A DNA stretch of 64,000 bases, from positions 26,897 to 90,896 of the forward strand of contig JAZTYK010000001.1 of NCBI GenBank assembly GCA_045636925.1, in the 5' to 3' direction. The DNA is from JAZTYK01 sp045636925. Lineage in GTDB: Bacteria; Bacillota; Clostridia; Oscillospirales; Butyricicoccaceae. The position numbers and the translations under genes were made by a program. Under the pieces are notes generated by a model that did not search any database, was not told where the DNA came from, and worked only from the letters and a program-made list of their open reading frames with translations. Positions 16,905-26,053 of the stretch are shown here, one piece after another (the stretch's first letter is position 1; every line of letters begins with the position of its first letter).

Positions 16905-17468
16905 ATGACATTCGGCGAAAAGATCGTATTTCTGCGCAAATCCCAAGGTATGTCCCAGGATCAACTGGCCGAACAGCTGGGTGTCACCCGGCAGAGTATC
17001 TCCAAATGGGAACGGGATGAAGTGATTGCCGATACAGACCGTGTGCTTGCTATCAGCAAGCTTTTTGGTGTCTCCTGTGACTATCTGCTGGACAACAGCG
17101 TTGAAGCGCCGCTGCGCAACTCCACTTCCGCGACTTCTACTGCTACGCAGGCCACCGCCTCTGCAAAAAAGCCACTGACCGCTTGGCAACGGAACTGGTA
17201 TTGGCTGGGTTTGTTGCCCCTTCTATGGGGTTTGGCCGATCTGATCAAACTATACAATATCATGCGGTCGTATACCACAATCCAATCCCTTTGGCATTTT
17301 CTCAAGCTGTCGTTTTGGGCGCTTCAAGAACCATATTTTGAAAGCGAAACCGTTCTGGTTCTTTTTGTGGCATTCTTGTATGCTGTAATAAAAGTCGGTC
17401 TCGGCATATTCCTAATCCTCTACGGTCGCAAGCGCGTCCGAAAAGCTATGGCGGACACCGTCAAATAG
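16905..17468 (+). CDS. XRE-family transcriptional regulator with membrane C-terminus
   Basis: The 187-residue protein has an N-terminal helix-turn-helix of the Cro/C1 type (residues 5-62, with SQDQLAEQLGVTRQSISKWERDE split over helices 2-3), a Thr/Ala/Ser linker (about 65-92) and two or three hydrophobic segments in the C-terminal half (WYWLGLLPLLWGLADLI, VLVLFVAFLYAVIKVGLGIFLILYG). Such regulators are anchored to the membrane and often control an adjacent membrane protein. ATG 16905 is 8 bases from AAAGGAG; a GTG at 16896 is a poorer choice. DUF2500 follows after 37 bases. The signal sensed is unknown. Confidence 0.85.
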   Translation: MTFGEKIVFLRKSQGMSQDQLAEQLGVTRQSISKWERDEVIADTDRVLAISKLFGVSCDYLLDNSVEAPLRNSTSATSTATQATASAKKPLTAWQRNWYWLGLLPLLWGLADLIKLYNIMRSYTTIQSLWHFLKLSFWALQEPYFESETVLVLFVAFLYAVIKVGLGIFLILYGRKRVRKAMADTVK

Positions 17469-17505
17469 ACAGGCTTCGCCAATAGATACAGAAAGGTATC
17501 TGCCT

Positions 17506-17883
17506 ATGGATTTCATCTTCACTTATATTTTCCCGGTGATGTTTACCATTGTTCCAGTGTTTGTCATTGGTATGTTCATCTTCGTCTTTGTCAAGATTTT
17601 CAGTCAGTGGAACAAGAACAACAAAGCCCCTATGCTGAATGTGCAGGCCGCCGTGGTTGACAAGTACACCCACCACAGCCATTCCGGCGGCGAGCATCAC
17701 CACACCAGCACCAGCTTTTACGTGGTCTTCGAGGTGCAGAGCGGTGACCGTATGGAGTTTCACGTTTCCCGTCAGCAGTACAGTCAGCTGCTTGAGGGCG
17801 ACTTCGGCAACCTGGTCTTCCAGGGTACCCGCTTTATCGAGTTCCATCGGATGCACGCCGGAAGTGAGACCTCCGGCCAATAG
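17506..17883 (+). CDS. DUF2500-family membrane protein
   Basis: The 125-residue protein has one strongly hydrophobic N-terminal segment (residues 5-32, FPVMFTIVPVFVIGMFIFVF) followed by a soluble beta-rich domain with KYTHHSHSGGEHHHTS, YVVFEV and GDRMEFHV, matching the DUF2500 layout. The function is unknown. The His-rich loop near residue 60 could bind metal but is common in the family. GAAAGG precedes the ATG. It probably forms a two-gene unit with the XRE regulator, ended by the terminator at 17892. Confidence 0.8.
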   Translation: MDFIFTYIFPVMFTIVPVFVIGMFIFVFVKIFSQWNKNNKAPMLNVQAAVVDKYTHHSHSGGEHHHTSTSFYVVFEVQSGDRMEFHVSRQQYSQLLEGDFGNLVFQGTRFIEFHRMHAGSETSGQ

Positions 17884-17891
17884 TATGATAC

Positions 17892-17929
17892 AAAAGCACC
17901 GTTTCCGAAAACCGGAAACGGTGCTTTTT
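17892..17929. terminator. Bidirectional terminator, DUF2500/lipoprotein
   Basis: AAAAGCACCGTTTCC and GGAAACGGTGCTTTTT form a long perfect stem around GAAAACC between convergent genes. Confidence 0.9.
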
Positions 17930-17938
17930 GTTTGGTTA

Positions 17939-19096
17939 TTATTCTTCCGTAGAAATACAAAGCGTTCCCTGGATCCGATTCATCTGCAGATCCAGCAGTT
18001 TGCTCATGTCATCTTCCTGATTTGGCCTGCAAGAGCCTGCATAAAATATCCGGCAGCCATAGACCGGGTATTCATTATCCGCTAAATAGCTGCAATTGCC
18101 CAGTAAAACAACCGTGCTGCTTTTCCAAGTGGAATTGCCCTCATATGGTTCAATGAAACGATACGTTAACGTACCGGTATCTAACGTTGTTTTATAGTGT
18201 TGGGCAGTATATTCAAAATCTACCGCCACATTACTGCCGTTCCAAACCACTTCACCTTCACCACGATACACAAGGCCGTAGTTCAGTTCTAAATGGTCAA
18301 CCTCATTAAACGCATTATAAACAATGCTGACAAACTCTTTGATTTCTAAATAGTCCTGCCAGTTGTCCAGTGTCAACTCTACTTTGGTAACTCCATCTTT
18401 GGTTGTATCGTTGGAATTGCTTTCATTTCCCGAAGAGCCGTTACCGCTGGAACCGCTGCTATCACTTTGCGAATTGTCTACAGCCGCAATACAAAGAGTC
18501 CCCTGGATTCGGTTCATCTGCAGATCCAGCAGTTTGCTCATGTCATCTTCCTGATTTGGCCTGCAAGAGCCTGCATAAAATATCCGGCAGCCATAGACCT
18601 GATACGCATTATCCGCTAAATAGCTGCAATTGCCCAATGAAACAGCTGTACTGTTTTTCCAAGTGGAGTTGCCCTCATATGGTTCAATGAAACGATACGT
18701 TAATGTACCGGTATCTAACGTTGTTTTATAGTGTTGGGCAGTATATTCAAAATCTACTGCCACATTACTGCCGTCCCAAATCACTTCGCCTTCACCACGA
18801 TACACAAGGCCGTAGTTCAGTTCTAAATGATCAACCTCATTAAACGCATTATAAACAATGCTGAAAAACTCTTTGATCTCTAAATAGTCCTGCCAGTTAT
18901 CCAGCGTTAGTTCCACTTTCGTAACTTTATCCTTGCCTGTACCACCGGGACTGTTCCCATCGCCGGAGCTGTTCCCGTCACCCAAAGTATTGTCACCACC
19001 GGAATCACTTCCGTTTTCAGCAGAGCTTCCTCCTCCACAGGCCATCAGAGAGAAACACAGTGCCACTGCCAACAGCAGCGCCAACCACTTTTTCAT
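17939..19096 (-). CDS. Lipoprotein with two almost identical tandem domains
   Basis: The 385-residue secreted lipoprotein has a lipobox signal peptide (MKKWLALLLAVALCFSLMAC), a Gly/Ser/Asp linker (about residues 22-55), a 146-residue domain, a second Ser/Asn/Gly linker (about 206-235) and the same 146-residue domain again. The copies differ at about eight to eleven positions, and each has four cysteines. I do not recognise the domain. It contains LELNYGLVYRGEGEV and TLTYRFIEPYEGNSTW, suggesting a beta-rich fold. The ATG at 19096 has GAGGTG upstream. The gene is visibly more AT-rich than its neighbours. Its ligand is unknown. Confidence 0.85.
   Translation of the reverse strand: MKKWLALLLAVALCFSLMACGGGSSAENGSDSGGDNTLGDGNSSGDGNSPGGTGKDKVTKVELTLDNWQDYLEIKEFFSIVYNAFNEVDHLELNYGLVYRGEGEVIWDGSNVAVDFEYTAQHYKTTLDTGTLTYRFIEPYEGNSTWKNSTAVSLGNCSYLADNAYQVYGCRIFYAGSCRPNQEDDMSKLLDLQMNRIQGTLCIAAVDNSQSDSSGSSGNGSSGNESNSNDTTKDGVTKVELTLDNWQDYLEIKEFVSIVYNAFNEVDHLELNYGLVYRGEGEVVWNGSNVAVDFEYTAQHYKTTLDTGTLTYRFIEPYEGNSTWKSSTVVLLGNCSYLADNEYPVYGCRIFYAGSCRPNQEDDMSKLLDLQMNRIQGTLCISTEE
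17954..18391 (-). repeat. Tandem coding repeat, copy 2 (C-terminal domain)
   Basis: The 438 bases encode 146 residues almost identical to copy 1. The low divergence, including mostly identical synonymous positions, indicates a recent duplication or ongoing gene conversion. Confidence 0.9.
18488..18925 (-). repeat. Tandem coding repeat, copy 1 (N-terminal domain)
   Basis: The 438 bases match 17954-18391 on the same strand at roughly 95% identity by eye. The ~96 bases between the copies encode a Ser/Asn/Gly linker that is not part of the repeat. Confidence 0.9.
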
Positions 19097-19154
19097 ATTA
19101 TGCACCTCGCTTTTATCAAAACATCCCGTGCGCCTGTTACAGCGATTACATAAG

Positions 19155-19181
19155 AAGCACCCGATTAAAAACCGGGTGCTT
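19155..19181 (-). terminator. Terminator after cysS
   Basis: AAGCACCCG and CGGGTGCTT pair around ATTAAAAAC just past the cysS stop. The T tract on the minus strand is short (CTTCTTATG). Confidence 0.65.
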
Positions 19182-19197
19182 TTATATCGTCGAAATC

Positions 19198-20634
19198 TTA
19201 CTTTCTCGTCCAGGTGGTGCCCTGTGCGGTGTCTACCAGCACGATGCCCTTGGCGGCCAGCTCATCACGGATTCGGTCAGCCTCGGCAAAGTTCTTTGCC
19301 TTCTTGGCAGCCTTGCGGGCCTCGATCTGCGCCTGGATATAGGCGGCTTCGGCATCGTCGGCAGCGGGAGCGGCCACAGCAGCCTTGGCGTCCTGCTGCT
19401 TCTTCTCGGCAGCCTCCAGCAGATTCAGGCTCAACACCTGCTCAAAATCGGCGATCAGGGCGCGCTTGGTCAGATCGTTGGTCTTAGCCTTCAGCACGTC
19501 ATACAGAGCGGTAACAGCCAGAGAGGTATTCAGATCGTTGTTCAGGGCCTCCACAAACTTGGCCTTGCAGACATCAAAGGCAGCCTGATCCAGCACCTCG
19601 TCACAGGCAGGCTTCAGCGCGGCAATGCGACTGACCAGCTTTTCATAAGCCACGGCGGCGTTATCCAGATTCTCATAAGAGAACACCAGGCTCTTGCGGT
19701 AGTGGGACTGCATGCAGAAAAAGCGGTAGACCATGGGATCGTAACCCTTGCTCTCCAGCAAAGAAACGGTGAGGAACTCGCCCTTGCTCTTACTCATCTT
19801 GCCGCTGTTGGTATTCAGATGCAGCACATGGAACCAGAAGTTACACCACTTATGCCCCACAAAGGCTTCGCTCTGTGCGATCTCATTGGTATGGTGCGGG
19901 AAGGCATTGTCAATGCCGCCGCAATGAATATCCAGGCGCTCGCCCAGATGCTTCATGCTGATAGCAGAGCACTCAATGTGCCAGCCTGGATAGCCAACGC
20001 CCCAGGGAGAATCCCATTTCAGCGCCTGATCCTCGAACTTGGACTTGGTAAACCACAGCACAAAATCGTTCTTGTTGCGCTTGTTGGTGTCTTCTTCCAC
20101 GCCCTCACGAACGCCTACCATCAGTTCTTCCTCGTCGTGCTTGTTGAATACATAGTATTCGTCCAGCTTGGAGGTATCAAAATATACGTTGCCACCGGCC
20201 ACATAGGCATAGCCCTTTTCGATCAGACCCTGCACCATGTTGATAAACTCAGCAATGCAGTTGGTGGCAGGCTCCACCACGTCAGGGGTCTTGATGTTCA
20301 GCTTGGCGCAGTCGGCAAAGAATGCGTCGGTATAGTACTGGGCGATCTCCAGCACGGTCTTGTTCTCGCGCTTGGCACCCTTCAGCATCTTATCCTCGCC
20401 GGTATCTGCATCGCTGGACAGATGGCCAACGTCGGTGATGTTCATGACACGCTTCACATCATAGCCGCTGTAACGGAAATACTTTTCCAGCACGTCTTCC
20501 ATGATGTAGCTGCGCAGATTGCCAATATGGGCAAAATGATACACCGTGGGGCCGCAGGTATACATGCTCAGTTTACCGGGTTCGTTGGTATAGAACTCTT
20601 CTTTTTTACGGGTGAGAGAATTGTAAAGTAGCAT
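19198..20634 (-). CDS. cysS: Cysteinyl-tRNA synthetase
   Basis: This class I aminoacyl-tRNA synthetase charges tRNA-Cys. The 478-residue protein has the zinc/HIGH region CGPTVYHFAHIGNLRSY (residues 23-40), WDSPWGVGYPGWHIECSAIS, the KMSKS loop GKMSKSKGEF and a C-terminal anticodon-binding region preceded by an Ala/Asp-rich insertion (QQDAKAAVAAPAADDAEAA). The ATG at 20634 has AAGGGGG 6 bases upstream and lies one base past the pgsA stop. It is last in recA-recX-rimO-pgsA-cysS. No T-box precedes it. Confidence 0.97.
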   Translation of the reverse strand: MLLYNSLTRKKEEFYTNEPGKLSMYTCGPTVYHFAHIGNLRSYIMEDVLEKYFRYSGYDVKRVMNITDVGHLSSDADTGEDKMLKGAKRENKTVLEIAQYYTDAFFADCAKLNIKTPDVVEPATNCIAEFINMVQGLIEKGYAYVAGGNVYFDTSKLDEYYVFNKHDEEELMVGVREGVEEDTNKRNKNDFVLWFTKSKFEDQALKWDSPWGVGYPGWHIECSAISMKHLGERLDIHCGGIDNAFPHHTNEIAQSEAFVGHKWCNFWFHVLHLNTNSGKMSKSKGEFLTVSLLESKGYDPMVYRFFCMQSHYRKSLVFSYENLDNAAVAYEKLVSRIAALKPACDEVLDQAAFDVCKAKFVEALNNDLNTSLAVTALYDVLKAKTNDLTKRALIADFEQVLSLNLLEAAEKKQQDAKAAVAAPAADDAEAAYIQAQIEARKAAKKAKNFAEADRIRDELAAKGIVLVDTAQGTTWTRK

Positions 20635-20635
20635 C

Positions 20636-21202
20636 TTATTCCCCCTTCTTACCACTGCTAAAGCCATCCTTGAAGATGGAGAAGTTATCCTTCAGATAGG
20701 TATATCCGGAAATAGCAGTGATTGCCACCATGACATACACACCCAGATCCTGCAGAGTCAGACCGGCAAACAGCGTAATGGCCGGGAAACGGCACAGCAG
20801 GAAAATCAGCACGATCATAGTGACCATGGTCTTTGCCTTGCCCCACATATTGGCGGCAATAACAGTACCCTGATCTGCGGCAATCAGTCGAATAGAGCTG
20901 ACCGCAAACTCACGGGCCAGAATGATCACGGCAGCCCAGGCAGGGATAGTGCCGTCGGCCACAAAGATCATCATGGCTGCCATCACCAGCAGCTTGTCGG
21001 CCATGGGATCCATAAACTTACCAAAGTTGGTAACTAAGTTATACTTGCGTGCCAGCTTGCCGTCCACAAAGTCGGTAATGCATGCAATGGCATAAACCGC
21101 CACAGCAGCAAGCTGTGCCATGCGGTTGTCCATACCGGCCAAAACCATAAACACGGGGATCAGGGCAATACGCACCATCGTCAAAATATTAGGCAGATTC
21201 AT
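20636..21202 (-). CDS. pgsA: CDP-diacylglycerol-glycerol-3-phosphate 3-phosphatidyltransferase
   Basis: PgsA makes phosphatidylglycerophosphate, the committed step to phosphatidylglycerol, in the membrane. The 188-residue protein begins MNLPNILTMVRIALIPVF and carries the CDP-alcohol phosphotransferase motif as DFVDGKLARKYN...GKFMDPMADKLL (residues 51-80), with four or five membrane segments. The ATG at 21202 is separated by one base from the rimO stop, and the stop is one base from cysS, which indicates tight coupling. Confidence 0.95.
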   Translation of the reverse strand: MNLPNILTMVRIALIPVFMVLAGMDNRMAQLAAVAVYAIACITDFVDGKLARKYNLVTNFGKFMDPMADKLLVMAAMMIFVADGTIPAWAAVIILAREFAVSSIRLIAADQGTVIAANMWGKAKTMVTMIVLIFLLCRFPAITLFAGLTLQDLGVYVMVAITAISGYTYLKDNFSIFKDGFSSGKKGE

Positions 21203-21203
21203 C

Positions 21204-22535
21204 TTATTCTTCCTCCTGCTGCACTGTGCCATACAGGTCACAGCCGTCTGTATACGTGATTTTTACCTGAAGGAACTCGCCCGGGGCGGCTTCTGCGCCC
21301 TGCACGAACACCAGGCCATCAATATCGGGAGAATCCATATAACTGCGTCCGTACAGCACGCCCTCTTCGTCTGCGCCGCAGCACAAAACAGTCAGGGTCT
21401 TGCCCAGGAAAGACTGGCTCTTTTCTTCCATAATCTCTTCCTGCAGCTGATAGATACGGGCACGACGCAGTTCCTTGGTGTCCTCGTCGATCTGATCGGG
21501 CATTTCCGCCGCAGCGGAGCCCTCCTCTTGAGAATAACAGAAAACGCCCGCACGTTCAAGACGGTATTCACACAAAAAGTCATAAAGTTCGTTAAATTCT
21601 TCTTCCGTCTCACCGGGGAAGCCTACGATCAGGCTGGTACGGATTACGGCATCGGGCATATATTCCCGAATTTTGCGGATACGCTCACGGATCATATTTC
21701 CGTCGCCATGGCGGTGCATCCGCTTCAGCACTCGATCATTGATATGCTGAATGGGCATATCAAAGTAGTGCAGCACCTTTTCGCTTTTGGCACAAACCTC
21801 CAGCAACTCATCGGTGAGCACATCGGGATACAGATAGTGCAGACGGATCCACTGCAGTCCCTCGATCTTCTCCAGCTCCTGCAGTAAAGTTGCCAGGCTG
21901 GGCTTGCCGTACAGATCCACACCGTAGCGGGTAATATCCTGTGCGATCACCAAAAGCTCCTTGGCGCCGCCGGCTACCAGCTCCTTGGCCTCCGCGATCA
22001 AATCTTCCATAGGCACGCTGCGGAAACGGCCGCGGATAAAGGGAATCACACAATAGCTGCAGCGGTTGTTGCAGCCCTCGGCAATACGCAGATACGCAGA
22101 ATATTCAGGGGTCAGCAGATGGCGCTTTCCGGTGAGGCAACCACGATCTTGAGGCGCAAAGTATTCCATGCCCGACTTGCCTGCCAATGCCTGCTGCACA
22201 GCTTCTACAATGTCACCATAGCTGCCGGTGCCCAGGGCAGCATCCACCTCGGGCAATTCAGACAAAAACTCCGCCTTGTACCGCTCGGTCAGACAGCCGG
22301 TAACGATCAAAGCCTTGATCAAGCCCTGGCTCTTCAGTTCTGCCATGGACAAAATTGCCTCAATTGCCTCAGTCTTTGCACCTTCGATGAATCCGCAGGT
22401 GTTTACGATGACGGCATCCGCACCTGCCGGCTCCGGCACGATCTCCATGCCTGCCTGCTCCAGCAGCGCCAACATTTGCTCGGCATTCACCTGGTTTTTT
22501 GCGCAGCCCAACGACAGCAAATATACCTTAGTCAT
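21204..22535 (-). CDS. rimO: Ribosomal protein S12 methylthiotransferase RimO
   Basis: RimO is a radical-SAM methylthiotransferase acting on Asp88 of S12. The 443-residue protein has the UPF0004 domain (KVYLLSLGCAKNQVNAEQM with conserved cysteines near residues 11, 47 and 81), the radical SAM cluster GCNNRCSYCVIP (CxxxCxxC, about residue 150), and a C-terminal TRAM domain. YGRSYMDSPDIDGLVFV is typical of RimO rather than MiaB. The ATG at 22535 follows GGAGGATGGTT. It overlaps the recX stop by 8 bases. Confidence 0.95.
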   Translation of the reverse strand: MTKVYLLSLGCAKNQVNAEQMLALLEQAGMEIVPEPAGADAVIVNTCGFIEGAKTEAIEAILSMAELKSQGLIKALIVTGCLTERYKAEFLSELPEVDAALGTGSYGDIVEAVQQALAGKSGMEYFAPQDRGCLTGKRHLLTPEYSAYLRIAEGCNNRCSYCVIPFIRGRFRSVPMEDLIAEAKELVAGGAKELLVIAQDITRYGVDLYGKPSLATLLQELEKIEGLQWIRLHYLYPDVLTDELLEVCAKSEKVLHYFDMPIQHINDRVLKRMHRHGDGNMIRERIRKIREYMPDAVIRTSLIVGFPGETEEEFNELYDFLCEYRLERAGVFCYSQEEGSAAAEMPDQIDEDTKELRRARIYQLQEEIMEEKSQSFLGKTLTVLCCGADEEGVLYGRSYMDSPDIDGLVFVQGAEAAPGEFLQVKITYTDGCDLYGTVQQEEE

Positions 22536-23001
22536 CATAACCATCCTCCGCTTGATTCTCATATTCCCGCAAAACATCCTGGATCTCACCCCAGGAAAAA
22601 CCCCTGCGGAACAGGGCATCCGCCGTGCGCTTCAGCTCACGGCGGTCAAGTTTCTTTCCCCGCAACCGGGATGCGGCCAAAGCAGCCAGTTTTTCCCGGT
22701 CGGGTTCATATGTTTCCAGCAATGTCTGCACGACATGCTCATCTACCTTTTTCTCCCGCAGTTTCTGCCGCACACGGCCCTTACCGTAGCCCCGGGCAGT
22801 AAGATCTCTGACGATCATTGCACCGTACCGGGCATCGTCCAGATACCCCAGTTCCACGAGTTTTGCCACTGCATAGGCAGCATCCTGCTCATCGGCACCT
22901 TTTTCCAGCAAGCGGTCAAAGAGTGCCTGACTACTGCGATTCTGATATTCCAGCAAAGCGGCGGCCTGATGCAACACGGCTTCTTTGGATTCCTGCGACA
23001 C
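22528..23001 (-). CDS. recX: Recombination regulator RecX
   Basis: RecX binds RecA filaments and limits their activity. The 157-residue helical protein has RecX repeats (YQNRSSQALFDRLLEKG, YAVAKLVELGYLDDARYG, GRVRQKLREKKVDE). The GTG at 23001 is preferred because GAGGTG lies about 6 bases upstream; a GTG at 23010 is the alternative. It follows recA by 43 bases. Confidence 0.9.
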   Translation of the reverse strand: MSQESKEAVLHQAAALLEYQNRSSQALFDRLLEKGADEQDAAYAVAKLVELGYLDDARYGAMIVRDLTARGYGKGRVRQKLREKKVDEHVVQTLLETYEPDREKLAALAASRLRGKKLDRRELKRTADALFRRGFSWGEIQDVLREYENQAEDGYDD

Positions 23002-23044
23002 AGACCGCACCTCGCTTTCTTTTTACTGAATATCCTGCAAACGA

Positions 23045-24139
<1,095 letters not shown>

Positions 24140-24177
24140 ATTGACACCTCTCTAAAGGAAAGTTTCTTGATGGTCTC

Positions 24178-24206
24178 ATTATACCACAGATTTTTCCCGC
24201 ATGCAA
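24178..24206 (-). promoter_or_regulatory. Promoter of recA operon with upstream CGAAC repeats
   Basis: On the minus strand TTGCAT (24201-24206) and TATAAT (24178-24183) are 17 bases apart. Just upstream, two direct CGAACAAA repeats (about 24210-24228) sit one helical turn apart. The Gram-positive LexA half-site is GAAC, but the usual inverted GTTC half is missing. Confidence 0.75.
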
Positions 24207-24234
24207 TATTTGTTCGTTTTTTGTTCGATATTTT

Positions 24235-24948
24235 TTAGAATAAATAGTATCGCAATGCCGTCTCTGCAATTTCTTTCATAATCTGGAACATTTCCTCAAC
24301 GCCCCATGCTTCTTCCCGGAAATACATAGACACCGGGGCATATCGGTTGCAGTCCGCATTGCCGTCCCGTTTGAACACATAGGTGTGATTCAGGGGGTAA
24401 AATTCGTTGAGCACACTGACTTTCGCCAATACAGTTTTGGACTCCGGTGCAAAATCACAGCCCCAGCCAAAGCAGACAAAGGGTGTAATGCGTTCCTGGT
24501 TCATCATGGCACGAATACCGGTCAGATTTTTGCCCAGGCGCTCGATAGCATTGCCGGTGGCCTGCTTTTCTTTGCCTTCCTTCTGTCGTTCATCGTTGGT
24601 GCCCTGGCGCTTGATTTCTGCAAAGAGCAACGGCATCCGCAACCCCGTGGTGCAATCTTCCAAGAAAAGGATGCCCCCATCCGGCACGATCTTTCGATCC
24701 AGATACTGAACATCAAACTCTGCCCGGATGCCTCTGCAACGGATATATGCCACCATTTCCTCATTGGTGATGGCGTGCTCAAATACGATCTGATGATTCG
24801 GAAAAGTCTTGGCAAAGTCAAACCGCTGATGCAAGTAAGCATTCACCATTTCCATAGCCCGATAAATAGCCTTGTCATCCTTTTTGGACTTCACATTTTT
24901 CGGCTTATGCTGTTCTGTTCTGCTACGCAAGGATTCAGATTGACTCAT
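24235..24948 (-). CDS. EcoRI-family type II restriction endonuclease
   Basis: The 237-residue PD-(D/E)xK nuclease shows VPDGGI (Asp90) followed by LLFAEIKRQG (Glu111, Lys113), the same catalytic spacing and numbering as Asp91/Glu111/Lys113 of EcoRI. It also has ATGNAIERLGKNL (about 131-142), matching the EcoRI segment GNAIER whose Asn141, Glu144 and Arg145 contact AATT. The C-terminal half ends MFQIMKEIAETALRYYL, like the EcoRI tail. Recognition of GAATTC or another AATT-centred site is inferred. The start overlaps the methyltransferase stop by 14 bases, and no separate promoter is visible. Confidence 0.88.
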   Translation of the reverse strand: MSQSESLRSRTEQHKPKNVKSKKDDKAIYRAMEMVNAYLHQRFDFAKTFPNHQIVFEHAITNEEMVAYIRCRGIRAEFDVQYLDRKIVPDGGILFLEDCTTGLRMPLLFAEIKRQGTNDERQKEGKEKQATGNAIERLGKNLTGIRAMMNQERITPFVCFGWGCDFAPESKTVLAKVSVLNEFYPLNHTYVFKRDGNADCNRYAPVSMYFREEAWGVEEMFQIMKEIAETALRYYLF

Positions 24949-26053
24949 GCTTATTCTCCTTTTCTACCACAAACAGATATTCCGACACCTTGATGCTGCG
25001 CTGGCGCAGGTTTCGGCTGGCCCGATAGGTAGGATATACGATCTCCCGGCGCTCTACGCGGCCATATCGGCCAAGCAGCTCTTCCATCTCCTCCAGCGTG
25101 ATGAAACCCTCGGAGTTATAGGAAATCAGCAAAAACCGTGCCGGCAAATCCCGCACCAGTGCCTCCATCGCATCCAGTGCCTTCTGTCGTTTGTTATAAT
25201 CCGAGCGATTCCACCCTTCCGGGATGCCGGATACCAAACTCAGTTTTCCGGGCAGGCGGTTTTCGGCGATCACGTTCAGCATAAAGTAGTTGGAGCCGTA
25301 AGGATGCTGGTTATAAGGCGGATCCAGATACACCAGATCCTGCATGGGCAGCTTTTCTGCCAAGGTGTTTACATCCTCCTGACAGATTACCGTCTTACAA
25401 TCGAAATCCGACAGTACCGGCGGCTGCAGGGTGACCTTACCTAAAATACGAGTCAGAGCATTTTCTCCGTTGCCGCCAAACTTGCCGATGCCCGTTTTGC
25501 TGTCCTTATAAAAGCCTTTGAACACGCCGCCGGTATTGGTGTGCACCGATGCCGCATACAGCAGCGGACCCAGCAAAAAGGGACGCAGCGCTGGGGCTTC
25601 CTGCTCCATGGCTGCCCGATAGGTATCCATGCGCAGGGCGTTGTCCCGGGTATAAAACACCCGCTCCCCGGGCTGAATATCTCCGTCATCCTTAGGTGCA
25701 TAATGGGTTGACACCAAGCCTTCCACCGGATGCTCCGTCGCCTTCTCCAGCCGCTCCAAAGCTTCCTCTACCTGCTCTGCCGGATAATCTGCCCGATTGC
25801 ACAGATAGCATTCTGCCAAAATGCGGCTATAGGTCTCCAGATCGTTCACCGTCAGTGTTTCCGCGTGCTGCTTCAGCAGACGGGACACCACGCCAGAGCC
25901 GGCAAACAAGTCGGCGCAAACCAATTTTTTACCATCCAGCTTCTTCCGGATACGCTGCACCTCGGCATCGATTTGCGGCAGCAACGCCCGCTTATTGCCA
26001 ATGTATGTAATGATCTGTTCCTGCAAATAAGCAGGGTTTTCCTTGTTATTCAT
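24935..26053 (-). CDS. DNA adenine-N6 methyltransferase of the restriction-modification pair
   Basis: The 372-residue methyltransferase has the SAM-binding motif ADLFAGSGVVSRLL (about residues 47-60) and the catalytic LVYLDPPYNQHPYG (about 240), an order and DPPY motif typical of D12/alpha-class adenine methyltransferases. The intervening 180 residues would hold target recognition. It is presumed to protect the site cut by the downstream EcoRI-like nuclease. Two consecutive ATGs (26056, 26053) lie inside the prmC 3' end; the second is better spaced from GCGGAGAG. Being translated before the nuclease fits self-protection. Confidence 0.9.
   Translation of the reverse strand: MNNKENPAYLQEQIITYIGNKRALLPQIDAEVQRIRKKLDGKKLVCADLFAGSGVVSRLLKQHAETLTVNDLETYSRILAECYLCNRADYPAEQVEEALERLEKATEHPVEGLVSTHYAPKDDGDIQPGERVFYTRDNALRMDTYRAAMEQEAPALRPFLLGPLLYAASVHTNTGGVFKGFYKDSKTGIGKFGGNGENALTRILGKVTLQPPVLSDFDCKTVICQEDVNTLAEKLPMQDLVYLDPPYNQHPYGSNYFMLNVIAENRLPGKLSLVSGIPEGWNRSDYNKRQKALDAMEALVRDLPARFLLISYNSEGFITLEEMEELLGRYGRVERREIVYPTYRASRNLRQRSIKVSEYLFVVEKENKHESI

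Noticed and set aside
24205..24230. Canonical LexA box upstream of recA
   Set aside because: Only direct CGAAC half-sites are present; the inverted GTTC partner at 4-base spacing is missing.
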